A stretch of 64,000 nucleotides of DNA from Gymnopus androsaceus JB14 (taxonomy: Eukaryota; Basidiomycota; Agaricomycetes; Agaricales; Omphalotaceae). Below, piece after piece: positions 34,328 to 46,709 of this stretch. The notes below the pieces were generated by a model. The model ran no database searches, was not told where the DNA came from, and saw only the letters and a program-made list of their open reading frames with translations. How positions within the stretch are numbered: the stretch's first letter is position 1; the number at the start of each line of letters is the position of its first letter. The position numbers were made by a program, and so were the translations under genes. Where the stretch lies: NCBI GenBank assembly GCA_009733575.1, contig ML769560.1:65275-129274 (forward strand), read 5' to 3'.

Positions 34328-37300
34328 TTAGTCAGACTTCTCCGCAACCCTAGAATGCACAAACACAATTGAGTGGTGTTGAAGAAAAATCAGATATATT
34401 GAGATACTCACGTATCTCCATCGACAGTCACTCCATCCGCAATGGGCGCAGGTGCCGCTGGAGAGCCCGAAAGACATGATAAACTGTTACTTGCACTTGC
34501 AGCAGAATCATTGTCCGCCACGGGAGCACTCTCTGTAGCACGGTGGTACAACTGGCTTGGCGACTCCGAACGTAAAATGGATCTCCTCGAAGCTGAAGCT
34601 CCATTTCCGAAGCATTTCTAATAACAAGTAGTGGAAATTAGTATCATATAGAAATCCAGTATGAAACTAAAGTAGGAACAGCGTTGGCTGATGAACACTC
34701 GCCTGGAACAACACAAATTCCTTACTGAAAAGCGGAACCTCCGTGCTGTCGCTGAAGATATCGAAGAAGGACCCCGACGCGCCCGCATTGACTGCTAACC
34801 CGGTGTCTATTTCGACGCAGCCACCAAATTGGACACCGGATGAGGACGAGGATGGAGGTGTAGATGCGGGGCTACTACTACTCGAAGTAGACGTGGAGAC
34901 CGTGATTGTGGAAGTCGATAGTACTGATGACGAGGTATTGGAAGTAACGGTGGAGCTAATGGCATCACCAGTAGCTGTCAAGTTTCCAGCAGCAATAGTG
35001 GAGGTTGTCGGGTCGGAGGTACTGGTACTATCTACTACACTGCCAGAAGCAGAAGCAGTGGTCGAAGTAGAAGTAGACGCAGCCACCGTGGTAGATGTAG
35101 CCGCCGTGGTAGACGCAGCCGCCGTGGTAGATGCAGCTGCCGTGGTAGACGCGGAAGATAAGTCGGATGCCAATGATTGTGAAGGACCACTTGTACTGGT
35201 GGACTTGGCGGTTTTGATTGTACTTTTAGTATTACCTCTCGGAAGCAGGCTCCGTATCAGGGTCAGAATCAGGACTTGATTGTTTCTTTGGAGCACCCGA
35301 TGCCTTCTTTGCTGCGAAAATGGCTCGTACAATCGACGTGGGTTTGGCTGTGGTAGAACGTTCTCCGAAGTAGTTCCTCGCCAAGACTGAGGAGGCGGGG
35401 GAATCTGAGGGAGGAGGAGAGGACGTGCCGGAAGACGTAGTGCTGACTGAGTCGGAACTTGTCGAGTCGGCAGTACTTGATGAAGTGTCGTTGGCAATGG
35501 TGATACTATTGCTATCCACTGCATCCAAAGAAAGCTGTAAGGTAGCACTAGCGTCCAAATTCAAGAAGATATTCGCAGAGGCGATGTTATCCAAGGCCGA
35601 CACCCCGAGATTGATACTGGGGATTAGATGGGCGGTAAGGGAGCCGGTGGCCGTCACGGAGGGGGTAAGGGAAAGGGTCAAGGCTGGAGAGCGGAATGAG
35701 CATGTAAGGTAAGGCAGAGGAAAACTCGGATTGGTGAAATTCACGTACGCGTATCACCGACGGTGAAATCTCCTCCGCTCTGGTTGTTATTAGGGTCCGG
35801 GAATACTAGTTGTGCGTTCGAGATGTTATACACTAGTCCTACATTTAGGTCAACTGCGAGATCAAGCTCAGCAGTGGCTTCTACGTTGACATCAAAGGTT
35901 GGACCGATGGTGAGGATGCTACGGGAGATGTGTACATCAGATACCAATTAAACTCGTAGATTGACCTCACCACTTACCCAGGAAAATCAAGCCCCGGAAT
36001 CCCAACAGTGAAAATTTCGATCATTCCCGTGGTGAAGGTGGCCTACAGAGAGGTGTTTCCAATAACCCGAAGAAACAGCAAGAAAGAAACTTACGTCTAC
36101 ACCCGCATTCAAATCCAGCGACCCATCGATATTTCCATTCAATCCCACAATGGCAGAAAATTCCGTCAAAGAAGGAGGAACGATAGTCCCCTGCGCAATG
36201 ATGCCAATACTCGCCTGGGCATTAGCTTGCCCGCTGACTCCTACATTCACAGACAATTCCACATCACCGCATGTGATGTTCTTGTTGAACAGTGTAGCGG
36301 ATTTATCGACGTTTATGGGAGGAAGAGCGTCGGTTTTGCTGACGTTGAAGGAGTTGGCGGCTGTAAAGGGCGGTATTGAATATTAGTATGAAGATCTTCT
36401 CAAGACATCGAAATAGATTACAGCTAATAGCGTTCCGATAGAACTTCCGGCGGCTGGAAGGGAAAGCGTGGACGACAAGAGGAAAAGAGGGAACGATGAA
36501 GAATTTTAGTATCAAGACCTTCTCAAGACATCAAAAGGCTTACAATCAATAGCGCTTCCGATATCACCCAGCAATCCACGATCCTCGAGCTCACTCCACC
36601 TAGGTGAAGGCGTCGTTGTCGATACCAAAGTCCCATTGACATCTGCTCCCGGATAATTAGGCTCCTTGGATAGCAATGTTAAGGTTTCCATATCTGCGAT
36701 GACAAAAGCAATAAAGACCCGAGTGAGCACCTACAGCCAAGGTCAGAAAGAGATCCCACGAACTTGGAGGGATCCACTGCGGCAAAGTTGATATCCAACG
36801 ACAACGCCTGCACTTGGGGAAGACTACTGTTTCCATCGCGTCTAACGAAACGTGCAGAGATGTTCGAAGGGATAGACTGATCAGAGGGTATATAGGATTT
36901 TACGACTCGAGCAAAAGGACTCATTCCACACTAAAGAGCAGAATCGTTAGTGGGAATTGTACCAGGGGCAAGATTTAAAAAATCCTACGTCTTCTGGCAA
37001 TCTAACGAGCTTTCCCTCCGCTCCTTCGGCTTGGAACAGATGATCACATCCCGCTGTCTCAGTATCGTTACTCATGCACACCAGACGAATGTCTTGGACC
37101 ATTTCCGTCGGGGAGCAGTCGAGTATTTGCCAACCAGCAGCAGGTGTTATATCAGACAATGCATTTGGTGATCCCCACTGATGATAGACAGGATTAGATG
37201 TGGAATAAGAAGGAAGGAAGTAGGACATACGATCTGCATAGTCCCAGACCCATTCTGGCCGGGCGCAGCGGTCAGAGAATATAGACAAACCCCATTGAAG

Positions 37301-37392
37301 CAAGGTGTGTTCCAGTCGTTGGAGGCGAAAGCAGGAGCTATTGAACTAGCGAAGATGAGGAGGCTAAAACCGACTCGAAGAAGGTCGCTCAT
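34328..37392 (-). CDS. Large secreted Ser/Thr-rich protein, function unknown
   Basis: Start MSDLLRVGFSLLIFASSIAPAFA is a clear signal peptide, cleaved before SNDWNTPCFNGVC. Then come SDITPAAGWQILDCSPTEMVQDIRLVC and CDHLFQAEGAEGKLVRLPE. Long beta-rich segments repeat motifs like IVGLNGNIDGSLDLNAGVD, GPTFDVNVEATAELDLAVDLNVGL and PSINLGVSALDNIASANIFLNLDASA. A low-complexity Ser/Thr/Ala stretch lies near 34900-35500, and FGGCVEIDTGLAVNAGASGSFFDIF and KCFGNGASASRRS near the end. The last exon ends VAEKSD at 34328. I recognise the family as widespread in Agaricomycetes but know no function; a cell-wall or extracellular structural role is a guess. At least eight introns are needed. Confidence 0.75.
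35079..35150 (-). repeat. Four 18-bp tandem coding repeats
   Basis: Four units of about GCAGCCGCCGTGGTAGAC (plus strand) encode AASTTA-type hexapeptides on the minus strand. The units differ at only a few positions, so the array can expand or contract by slippage. Confidence 0.85.
36385..36563 (-). repeat. Imperfect 57-bp direct repeat covering exon end and intron start
   Basis: 36385-36441 and 36507-36563 align over about 57 bp (AGATCTTCTCAAGACATC versus AGACCTTCTCAAGACATC, then TAGCGTTCCGATA versus TAGCGCTTCCGATA). In gene sense each copy holds the end of a coding segment and a GTAA donor with the start of an intron. The two adjacent introns therefore look like products of a local duplication. 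Confidence 0.6.
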
Positions 37393-38662
37393 GGCGTTAA
37401 AAATTAAAAGAATAGTGAATAGATGGATAAAAATGAACAAATGGCCAGCCGGGGCACGATGAGCGAAGGCGAAGTGAAAAAGAAGGGTCGAAAGAACGAA
37501 AGGACGAGACGAGACAAAAAAAGGTAGCCAGTCGTCTGCAGGGAAACTATGGATGTTGAATGACTTGCCTGGGCTTTATAGTTTGTTGCGCGATTATCCA
37601 TCGAGGCGCTCTGCGTATGAGGCGGTTCTGATCTACAATTTTGAATCATGATCAACTGACATAGAAGGTTTTTCGAAACATTATCAACAAATGCCAATTT
37701 TGCATTGCTGTAGTGTCCATATTCAACACCAACGAGGATTTCTCAACACAGTAATCTGCCCATCTGAGATCACCGAGCGGCCAGTAGTTGGCAACGAAGT
37801 ATAGAAGCTTGAAGAGGGAGTGATACTTTCATTCAGAAACCCGTTGCCAACATTGCGGTGTATGGAGTTGGAAACAAGTTTCGGAGAACTAAAAAAATCT
37901 TGACGCTGATCAACAAGAGATCGACATGAAGTCCTTTGGAACAGATCTGAGGTCATTGCTCGATAATCTCCATGAATGCCATTTTGGAGTCTGGATAGCC
38001 AAATAATTGGCGCTTCTAGGAGCATAACTTAACTTGAGATGCAGTCCAAAAGGAATGATGTTCAGCGTATGTAGAATTGACCTTTGAATGCTCGGGGATG
38101 GCAGTTGAGACGAGACATTATCAACGACTGGCCGGAACTGCCCATCGTCTGCTGTACGGGGCCGGTTACTAATACTTCTGCCTATACTGAATCTAAACTG
38201 AAGATTGGCAGTGTCATACGCTCATTTGGTCGTTATGTTATTGTGCAGTCTGCAGCGTAGTGGTATTCCCAGCTCGACGTAGCCCACATTCTTCTTGAGT
38301 TAGCTCGGTTCACCGAGGAGTGTACAAGCATGTCCAGAGAAGCACAGGTACTTCGGGAGCCGACGAGCGATTGGATGCGAGTAGAATCACTATTAGGTGT
38401 TGCAGGTACAGGAGTATTTGGCAGGTTCTGATCTTGGGATCCAGGGGATATTTTTTTGAAGAAGGCTTCCTTTGAGCCAATGAAGTCTAATATGGTTGGC
38501 TTGTAGCGACTCGACGTCATATCTATATATGTAGCAGGTCCGGCCGATGCCGTCCCGGAGTCGCATCAATATTTTTTCGTTTGTTCTATAATATTCATAA
38601 TTCAATACTACTAGTAGCTCTGGCGTACCGATACTCCTCGAGGAGTCTTTTGCGTCTCAAAG
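37393..38662. other. Intergenic, possible small minus-strand gene
   Basis: Minus-strand frames at 38233-38520 (MTSSRYKPTILDFIGSKEAF, Ser/Thr-rich) and 37723-38025 could be exons of one small gene. Splice sites and family resemblance are lacking. The right part is the promoter side of the helicase gene. Confidence 0.25.
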
Positions 38663-41600
38663 ATGCTTCGAATTCATCTTTCGCTCGACTGGATCCGGTA
38701 GCAATCCTTAATCGCCACCAAACCTTCCTTTCCAGAAAACATATTCACACTCGCGATACTAGCTTTGAAGAGGAAGCTTTTTCTGCAACTTTCAACCAGC
38801 CACTACGCGCCCAAATCCCAAAATCCCTTCTACCAGAGCAATCTACTTGTCTTGAACGATTCGACTGGCGATTGCAAGCCACTTCACGGTCTCCACCAGC
38901 CAGAGTTGAATCCGACAAGGAAAAGAGAACCCTCCGTTCATCAAGCGTATTAAACCCCCGCAAAATACACTCAGACCAGGCTCTCCATATTACGCTGCTC
39001 TCGAAGAATACAAGTCCAAGTAGGTTTCTCTCCAACTCATATTCCTCCGTTGTCTAATACTGTCTTCAGATTCCTTCCCCTTCTACAGTACGAGCAGGAC
39101 GAGGAAGAAAGCGTCATTCGCGAACGTCTCAGCACCTGGTCATTGCCTAAATTGAAGGATGAAGGTTACACATTGACCGGACTTGGCGCATACTGGCTTG
39201 ACGGGACGCGTTTTGGCAAACCCATGGCTTCATTCTCGCTGGGTCCTGGCTTGATTTTGCCAGAAAACAAGTTCATGTATGTCAGTTTTGTGGCTCTCAC
39301 AAACTCTACTTAATTCGAATATCAGAAATGGAACTCGCGTACTGCTCTCTCGAATCGACCCACTTCGAGAAAAGCCTTCTCGCGGCTCGATTCTCTCCAG
39401 CACTTCCACACATCTCACCGTCTCATTTCCTGACCGCAGTTTCTCACTCGATGCGGACGGCTCGTCAGGGTGGAGATTAGATCTTTCCGAAAGTGACTAT
39501 GTCTTCGAGCTTATGCGCACGGCTATAGGATCTTTTGGATGCGATGTTCGTGAACAGGAACGGACAGGTGTCTTCCTCCCTCCACCCAACTCCTCCCAGG
39601 AAGGCCGAACACAACGAGAACGAGAATATATCCTCTGCGGTACACATCTGCGTGATGTCCTTCTTCGTTCTTTTGAACCTTCCGAGCACCCAGCATGCTC
39701 ATCGCGCGCTGCAGGACCCAGATGACACTAATTATGTCGAGCGCGATGTTCTCGAGCACGATTATCATCCTGAGCAACTTTCATTACCTACTGGAGGCTT
39801 TCAACTGGAAGAAGAACGTTCTCTTGGCGACAACCATGGCATTTTCTACGATAACATGTTGATTCGGTCATGGGCAAGTAGATATTCTCGCCCAAACCCT
39901 GTGGTAATCGAGGGAGATCCCCAATTCGAAGAATTGAATCGAATGAACGAGACTCAGATACGAGCCATGGCTATGATGTTGGGTGAACGTATCAGTTTGG
40001 TTCAGGGTGTGAGTGAATGCTATCTTTTATCAGCTTCGTTGGTTTAATTCTTCGTTGCAGCCTCCAGGAACTGGAAAAACCCTGACGATTATTTCCACTA
40101 TCAAGCTTCTCAAAGCATTCTTCCAGGTTCCCCAGCCACTCCTGGTTTGCACTTACACCAACGTTGCCGTTGACAATCTGGTCGAAGGCCTTGCGAAAGC
40201 AGGACTTAAACCTCTGCGTGCAGCTTCAGCAGGGAAGACCAAATCTTCCCTCGGTCAGTGGACCCTAGAATATCAGCTTGAACAGCATCCCCAGTTATCC
40301 GAAATGGAAAGACCTCGAGGATCGGACGAAAAAACTCGTCGATGAAATGAAAGAGCTGAAGAATAAGATACGAAAGTTGGAAGGAAGTAAGCTGAGCTCG
40401 AGAGACTCGGAAATCAGGACCAGAATGATGGAAGGCTTGGCTCAGAAAGGCAGGTCTCTTGGTACGATGAAGAAAAGATCTTATGGACTGGAGCAAGCAA
40501 TGACCAGAGATATTCTCAATAATGCCGATGTGGTGGGTTTTTTCCAAATTTCATTTCCGTTTATCATCTGATTCATTTATTTTTCTTCCCTTTTTCTTTC
40601 CCTTTGCACGCATATGTTATATGTTTCCTAACTGCGCACCTCTTCTCCGTGTCTTCTAACGGCAAACCCTCAAACGTGGTGATTCGGCGCTATCCATGAC
40701 CAAACATATTACGGTCCTTCCTCTCGCTATGTGGTGCTATAGATCTGTACAACCTGTATCACATCGGCTTCATCGGCGTTGAACATTGTGGATTTCCCCG
40801 TCGTATTCCTTGACGAGGCATCCATGTCGACGGAACCGGCGTCACTTGTGCCGCTCATGAAAGGGGTAGGTTATTCATGTTCGACTTAACATTACTGATC
40901 CCTAACTATAACCTTTTTCATAGTCTCGTCATGTAGCTCTTATCGGTGATCATAAGCAGCTGCCTCCGGTTATCACAAGTCCAGAGGCTCAATCGATGGG
41001 TTTGGCAGTAAGTCTCTTTGAACGGCTTACCGAGGAAGGAGGTAAGGCTTTCTTTCTGATCTTCATTTCCTCGTCAAACAACCTATTTCCATTGCAGTCG
41101 TTCCATCCATCATGCTCAACATCCAGTATCGTATGCACCCAGCCATCTCGTACTTCCCCTCCCTCGAGTTTTACAACAGTTCATTGCTGGATGGGACCGC
41201 CGATACGTCTGGATATGTCCTGCCGAGGTTAATGCCTCCCAGTGTCTCTCCTGCGTTGCTCCCTCCCGGTGTACACGCTAGTGATATGGACTCGAGAGAA
41301 TTGCTGGAAGATGGGGAGGTGCAAACGTCTGCTCGTCCTCCGGTGATCTTCCTAGATCATGCAGGAAATGAAAGTACGAAAGCCAAGAGTAGGGTTAACC
41401 ACAATGAAGCACATATCGTGGCCAGTGTCGTGGAGGATCTCTTGTTGAACAATGAGGTTTGTATCTCCCTTTCAGTTGACGATTCTGGAGCTGATTTTTT
41501 CCATCTAGAATCTACGAGGACAAGACATCGGAATCATCGCTCCGTACGTTGCTCAAATCTCCCTCCTCACGAAACTCTTCAACACCGACGCCAAGTATCG

Positions 41601-42027
41601 AGCCCGCTTCAATGCTGTCCTCGGTGAGCATCGTGCTATGCAGCTCAATAACATCGAGATCAAGACCGTGGACGGATTCGAAGGCCGAGAAAAGGAAGTT
41701 ATCATATTTTCTACCGTCCGCAATAACTCTGGAGGGTACATTGGCTTCCTTGCAGACCGCCGGCGACTAAATGTTGGTTTGACTCGGGCGAAAAGGGGCC
41801 TTTTCGTCATCGGGAGCATGAATACTCTTCAGCAAGGCAAAACGGCGCAGTATGTTGACGGCACAGCCAGGATCGGAAAGGGGGCGGAGAGTTGGAGGCG
41901 TTATATGCAGTACGTGGGTGAACACGGGCTTGTCCTGAACCTGCAGCCCGGGGATGCCCTCGCCAAGGTGCTTTATGGGAATGTCAACGCCGCCACTGCT
42001 GCATCACTGGTCTCCTCCCACTCGTGA
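38663..42027 (+). CDS. SF1 DNA/RNA helicase, IGHMBP2/Hcs1-like, with apparent frameshifts
   Basis: This belongs to the UPF1-like superfamily 1 (5'-3' helicases related to SMUBP2 and yeast Hcs1). Conserved order: RERLSTWSLPKLKDEGYTL and GLGAYWLDG (N-terminal beta-barrel), then MNETQIRAMAMMLGERISLVQG-PPGTGKT (Q motif and Walker A, split by an intron). Further on are VCTYTNVAVDNLVEGL, VVFLDEASMSTEPASL (Walker B), GDHKQLPPV, LNIQYRMHPAI, and KTVDGFEGREKEVIIFS with RRLNVGLTRAKRGL (motifs V-VI). The frame breaks by one extra base near 39696 (SEHPA to HRALQDPDD) and near 40295 (LEQHP to PKWKDLED). The N-terminus before about 38980 lies in several frames, so the start given is the first upstream ATG and is uncertain. 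Confidence 0.85.
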
Positions 42028-43511
42028 TTTATCACTTTTGGTTGAGCTCGTCTCATTGGACAGTTGTACTTGCAACGGGTCCAAAAGCGACGACCCTGCT
42101 CATGGGTTTCACCATATGTTTTTACTTTCATTAATAGCTTCAAGCTGCCATTTCTGTATGTCGCGCCTCCCGACTGAGGCCCGACTTTCACGCGGTGCTA
42201 TATCTTCGCATCCTTCCAGCCCTCCTTCACATATTGACAGGTTACCGAGGTCTGTGTGGCGTCGAGCGCCATGAGCGCTTGAGCGTCTTGGCCCAAATCC
42301 AGCCCGAGCCCGAACTCCTTCGTTGCCAAGAGTCGGACCGTCTTCCACCTACGCGTTCGATTGGACGCGTTTTGGACCGCGGATTGCCCATCCTGCTTGC
42401 TCGAAGATTACCTCTCTTGGCTTTTTTACGATCTTTGCGGCTTTCTGTCACCGCAATCCTTGCTCTTTGTGGATATCTTCGTGATTTATAACTTTCGTCA
42501 CCTACAATATTTCCGGTCTCGCCGTACCGATATGGACAGAGTTGGACAAGCAGCGGGACTTCACGACCCTTTTCCTGACTACCGCAGGTACAATATGCCG
42601 CGACATGCTCTCCTAGTCCTGGGAGAGCCAGGTTCATCAAAACAAACAAAAGCTCCTCGAGAGATCTTACATTCCAGATAGGCAGTAGCAGTTGAGGGGC
42701 GGTGCTTATGTATGTACATTGAGCAGATTACGGTTATTTCCTATTATTTCCTAACTTTCCGTCCAAGGTGGACGACGCGATCGGTCTGTTTATTCATATT
42801 CTACACCTATAATCTCCGCACGTTGCTTTAGATTAGAGTGGTATCTTGCAGCTTAGAACCCTGACTATGTGTGGTGTTTCATTTGCTATTTCTATATCCA
42901 TACATGCCAACCAACTACCATCCAGGTTTTGCCTATGTCGCCGTGGTACGGAGACAGTTGTGATCGGTCTCGTCTACGTCAGTGAAAGCGCAGGCCACGC
43001 TACTCGCGACGGTAGGCCACGGAGATATTTTTTCATGGGGATGGAACGAGCGGCTCGGCGGTAACAAGTTTGGGCGCACAAAAAAAAAAAGAAGTTGGAA
43101 CCTCTATCCAAGACAGAGAAGATGGTAAGATTGAAGGATACTGGACCAGAATAGGTATATTAGTGTGGATCCTGGTCTCAATGTCAACGATTGACTGGGA
43201 AGACCTCTGACTCACGAGGTATTAGCCGAGCCGTGCGCGTGGGAGTCTATGGATGCACGAAATTGGCAATGGTTCCTTCAGATCTGTCGATGCATAGCGA
43301 CAGAATACGGTATTTTAATGGCTTGAAAGGAACTTACCGGCCTCACGACCCTACATTCCAACTCATTTTAATACTGGATTGGCTCTTACGAGTCAACTGG
43401 CGCGCTTTGTATCAGTAATTTCCTTCTTCCTTTCCTCGTCCTAATACGTTTCGAGCCAAACTTCTTTTTTACGGTCGACGATCTGCCATCATTAATTATT
43501 ATTTACCAACA
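42028..43511. other. Intergenic, no supportable gene
   Basis: Overlapping frames on both strands at 42195-42681 are long but Arg-rich or low in conserved features. I take them as chance frames. An A-run lies at 43080-43090. The right end is the promoter side of the zinc-finger gene. Confidence 0.4.
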
Positions 43512-46166
43512 ATGACCTGTGCTCAAATACCGATATCCGACTCGGAACCTTCTTCCCCATCTCTTCTTTCCTCCCCTCCAAGCAAAATGGCTGCTTTCAC
43601 CAGCGACTTACTCGATGCCTTTTTGAAGACGCGTTCGAGAGTTGTACGCGTGAGTATATGCTTACCCTGTTCTCATGTTCCTTTCCTCATGACGTTTATT
43701 CTCTAGTTTTCGAGCCTCCCGCCTAATCCTGAAGCTTTTTTGGCTTCCTTCTTTCTCTCCGATTCGGTATGTTCGCTCTCTTCTTTTTGCTGCATTGTTG
43801 CTCATTTATTGCAAAGCCAGCCCCTCAGTCTCTGTGGACTATGGACGGACGAGCATCTGCCTCTCGGAGTATGGGCAATTTTCAAGTCGCACGAAGAGGT
43901 GAGTAATAAATTCAAATTTTCCTTCCGAAGGCGCATCAAACCACGCGCCTGCCGACGCGGATAAACTCAGCGCGTTCTGCTCATCGATAGCTGTGACTGA
44001 TACATATCATTAGGCCTGTGCTGTTCTATCTCTTTCGCCATCCGCCATGTCCATCGCTCCCGCCCTCGAGTCTGACCTCGACCCTTTCCACAAACTCTGC
44101 CGTTTCCAACTCAAGTTACCATCTGTAAGTTTCGCTCTTAGGTTTTACGTATCTGCCGTACCCACTCTTTAACCAAAAGGCTGGTATCAATCCGCCGCCA
44201 CACCAACTTGGTCCCGTTCCCCGTCGTCCTCAAATGCTGCAGCTCCCAGAAGCCCACTCTCAGCTCGTCGTGCAAGATCCTTCTGCTCGCGTAGCTTTTC
44301 CGATCTCTTCAAATCCTCCAAATCCACGTTCAAGCTTTAGACTCGGTGATTGGATGTGAGTTATTACCCCACTTGTCCATGCTGTTCAGGCAACATGGGC
44401 CCTCCTCGATTTGTTTTTTTTTCTTCTATTTACCAATCGTTGATCGAGTCGAGATCAAGATTTCACTGGTTTATACGTTTATGCCTACTGATGCTGATTG
44501 GTTTTATATCTTTTTCTTGTCACAGATGCAGTTCTCCGAAATGCGCCGCGCATAACTTTGGGTGAGTTTCCATCCGTATTTGTCAAACTCCGCAAAGCCG
44601 CAGCTCTAAAAGCCATCGATTTTTTCTCGTCTTGTCTTCATTCCACCATGCTGATCGACGACTTCCCTTGTATGCTCCTTCACAGACGAAACCTCGCGTG
44701 TATTGGATGTGGCTGCACTCGAGCTGTTAACAGTCCTACGTCGCCCAATTATCCGCATTCCCCGACTCGTCCTCCTCTTTCGCCACGGTTTGCTACCTCT
44801 CCAAACGCGCCAAGCTTTCCCAGTGGGCTATCGACTGTTCACCCTAGCCATGGTTATCCGTTGGCTGCACCACCTGCACCATCGCCTCCCGCATCGATGC
44901 CTTCAATTTCTCAGTCTAAAAGCAGTCACCCACTGCTCACACCTTCAGGTCGCGCTTTTGCTGTAGGCGGACGCGTCCAGAACGTCTCCATCGACCCGCT
45001 GACCCCGTGCATCATGTACTGGCCCGACAACGAGGCGTTCCCTGAGTCAACACAGATACGCCCTAATGGCCTCGTGGGTATGCCAGTGAGTATTGCGTTT
45101 CGTCGACGGCCAGGTCTACGCCACCCACGTTGTACTAATTCAATCCTACTTATTACAGCAACCGCCCATTCTCAACACAGGAAATCGCGGTCCGATCGCT
45201 CATGTATGTCCCCCTCTATATGAATATTCACCTGTCCAATTAACGATATTACCCTCGTTCTTAGCAACCTGGTGATTGGGTTTGTCAAAAGTGCAATTAC
45301 TTGAACTGGCGGCGACGCAAAGTCTGTCAGACCTGCTTCCCCTGTAAGTTGCTCTTCCTTAGGCACAAGCTATCATTTATCGTTGACATTGGCGTTTAGA
45401 TGCCGAAGGTAATGGTGACTCTATCTCCGCCGCGGTTCAGGCAGAGAGAATCGCTCTGTTGACCTCAGTACTTGCTCAACATCATGGTATATCCGGGCAT
45501 CTTCAACATCCCAGTCTTGCGCCACTGCGCACACAGGTCCTACGCGCGCATTCAGTAACGCCTCCTCACGTCCGCCGTCCTTTCGCTGACATATCTCCTC
45601 CTCAATCGCGAGGTCCTGGCGGTGTTGTTCATCGTTCCCAGTCGCAGGTAGAGCTAGGATCTCAGTATATGCTTCATAACAATCAGAATCAGAGGGCTCT
45701 TCCTATTTATCAGACATCTGGGTATCGCAGGCCTTCACCGGTCGTTTACTCTACTCCTCCTCCCCAACCCAAGATGTCTTTGTCTCAGCAACAACATCAT
45801 CTTCACCAGCAGCTTCAGATCCAGCAGCTCCAACAACAACTTCAACAAAAGCTTCAGCTACATGCCCCTACGCCTGCACCGCTGCTTCCTTCCTTCCTCC
45901 AGGATATCATCCAGTCGCCCTCCCTCTCTCCATCTTCGACGTCCTCTGCAGATTTATCCTTTGACGAATACGATGACGGTCCTGTATCTCCTCGAACCTC
46001 AGTCACGTCTCGTTCGCGACAAACTAGTGGGGACTCGCAGTCGATGAAGTTGGCCAACATCTGGAAGATGGATGGAGAGGAAACGAAATGTCTCTCTGCC
46101 TTTGCGTTGCCCAACAGAGTTGTCGGTGGAAGCCGCAAATCGAGCTTGGAAAAGCTGACAACCTAA
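43512..46166 (+). CDS. RanBP2-type zinc-finger protein, putative RNA-binding
   Basis: Early exons give MTCAQIPISDSEPSS, FSSLPPNPEAFLASFFLSDS and LSLCGLWTDEHLPLGVWAIFKSHEE. A first RanBP2 finger spans three exons: LGDWICSSPKCAAHNFG-RNLACIGCGCTR. After a Pro/Ser-rich linker comes SHPLLTPSGRAFAVGGRVQNVS with PCIMYWPDNEAFPE. A second finger follows: GDWVCQKCNYLNWRRRKVCQTCFPYAEGNG. The C-terminus has a Gln-rich segment (LQQQLQQKLQ) and a Ser-rich tail ending SSLEKLTT. RanBP2 fingers of this W-x-C-x2-4-C-x3-N-x6-C-x2-C form usually bind single-stranded RNA. The arrangement resembles yeast Nrp1-like proteins, although I could not see a certain RRM. All visible splice junctions keep frame. The first ATG could also be MAAFTSD at 43587. 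Confidence 0.85.
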
Positions 46167-46709
46167 AAATTATTTTTTAACCTGCTGTATCTATGTGTGA
46201 GTCGCCTCCTTCGTCTTTTCGCTCACTCTGGCTTAACGTTTTGTGTTAGGCATATCTGTGTATATAACTCGCACTGCACTAAGTATTATATCCGGTACAT
46301 CTAATAGCTCGCGCCACAATTAGCGTCGAGCCTTTCTTCGTTTCTTTTTTGGCTGGACTGGTTGGAACCTCATCGCATCGTCACCGCTCAACTGCCGTCG
46401 ACGGGATATCTTATTCTTCGAACCTTTTAAGTCACCCGCAATTTTTGGAATTTACATACATTCAGATGTTCATTTTGTTTTATATTTTAAACCCTCCTCA
46501 CTCCATAATCCCGAATAATCACTCCCTTCCCTCCTCTTCCTCGCCATCTTGCTTTCGAGTCCAAGGTACATACTTGACTTGCTTCGAATGTTCGTTCTGC
46601 TTGCTGGTCATCCACGTCGACCATACCGTTAACCATCGTACCATCGAACACTTGTTTCATAAAAATACCTTATGTACACCCTTTATATCTAAGTACCTTA
46701 CAAGTATGC
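46167..46709. other. 3' intergenic region
   Basis: Pyrimidine-rich 3' flank of the zinc-finger gene. An open frame at 46349-46738 has no recognisable feature. Confidence 0.45.

Noticed and set aside
34743..35279. Plus-strand Val/Glu-rich frame of 178 codons
   Set aside because: It is the antisense reading of the Ser/Thr/Ala-rich part of the secreted protein and has no independent features.
42195..42681. Overlapping frames on both strands after the helicase gene
   Set aside because: They lack conserved motifs or splice logic and overlap each other; they look like chance frames in GC-richer DNA.
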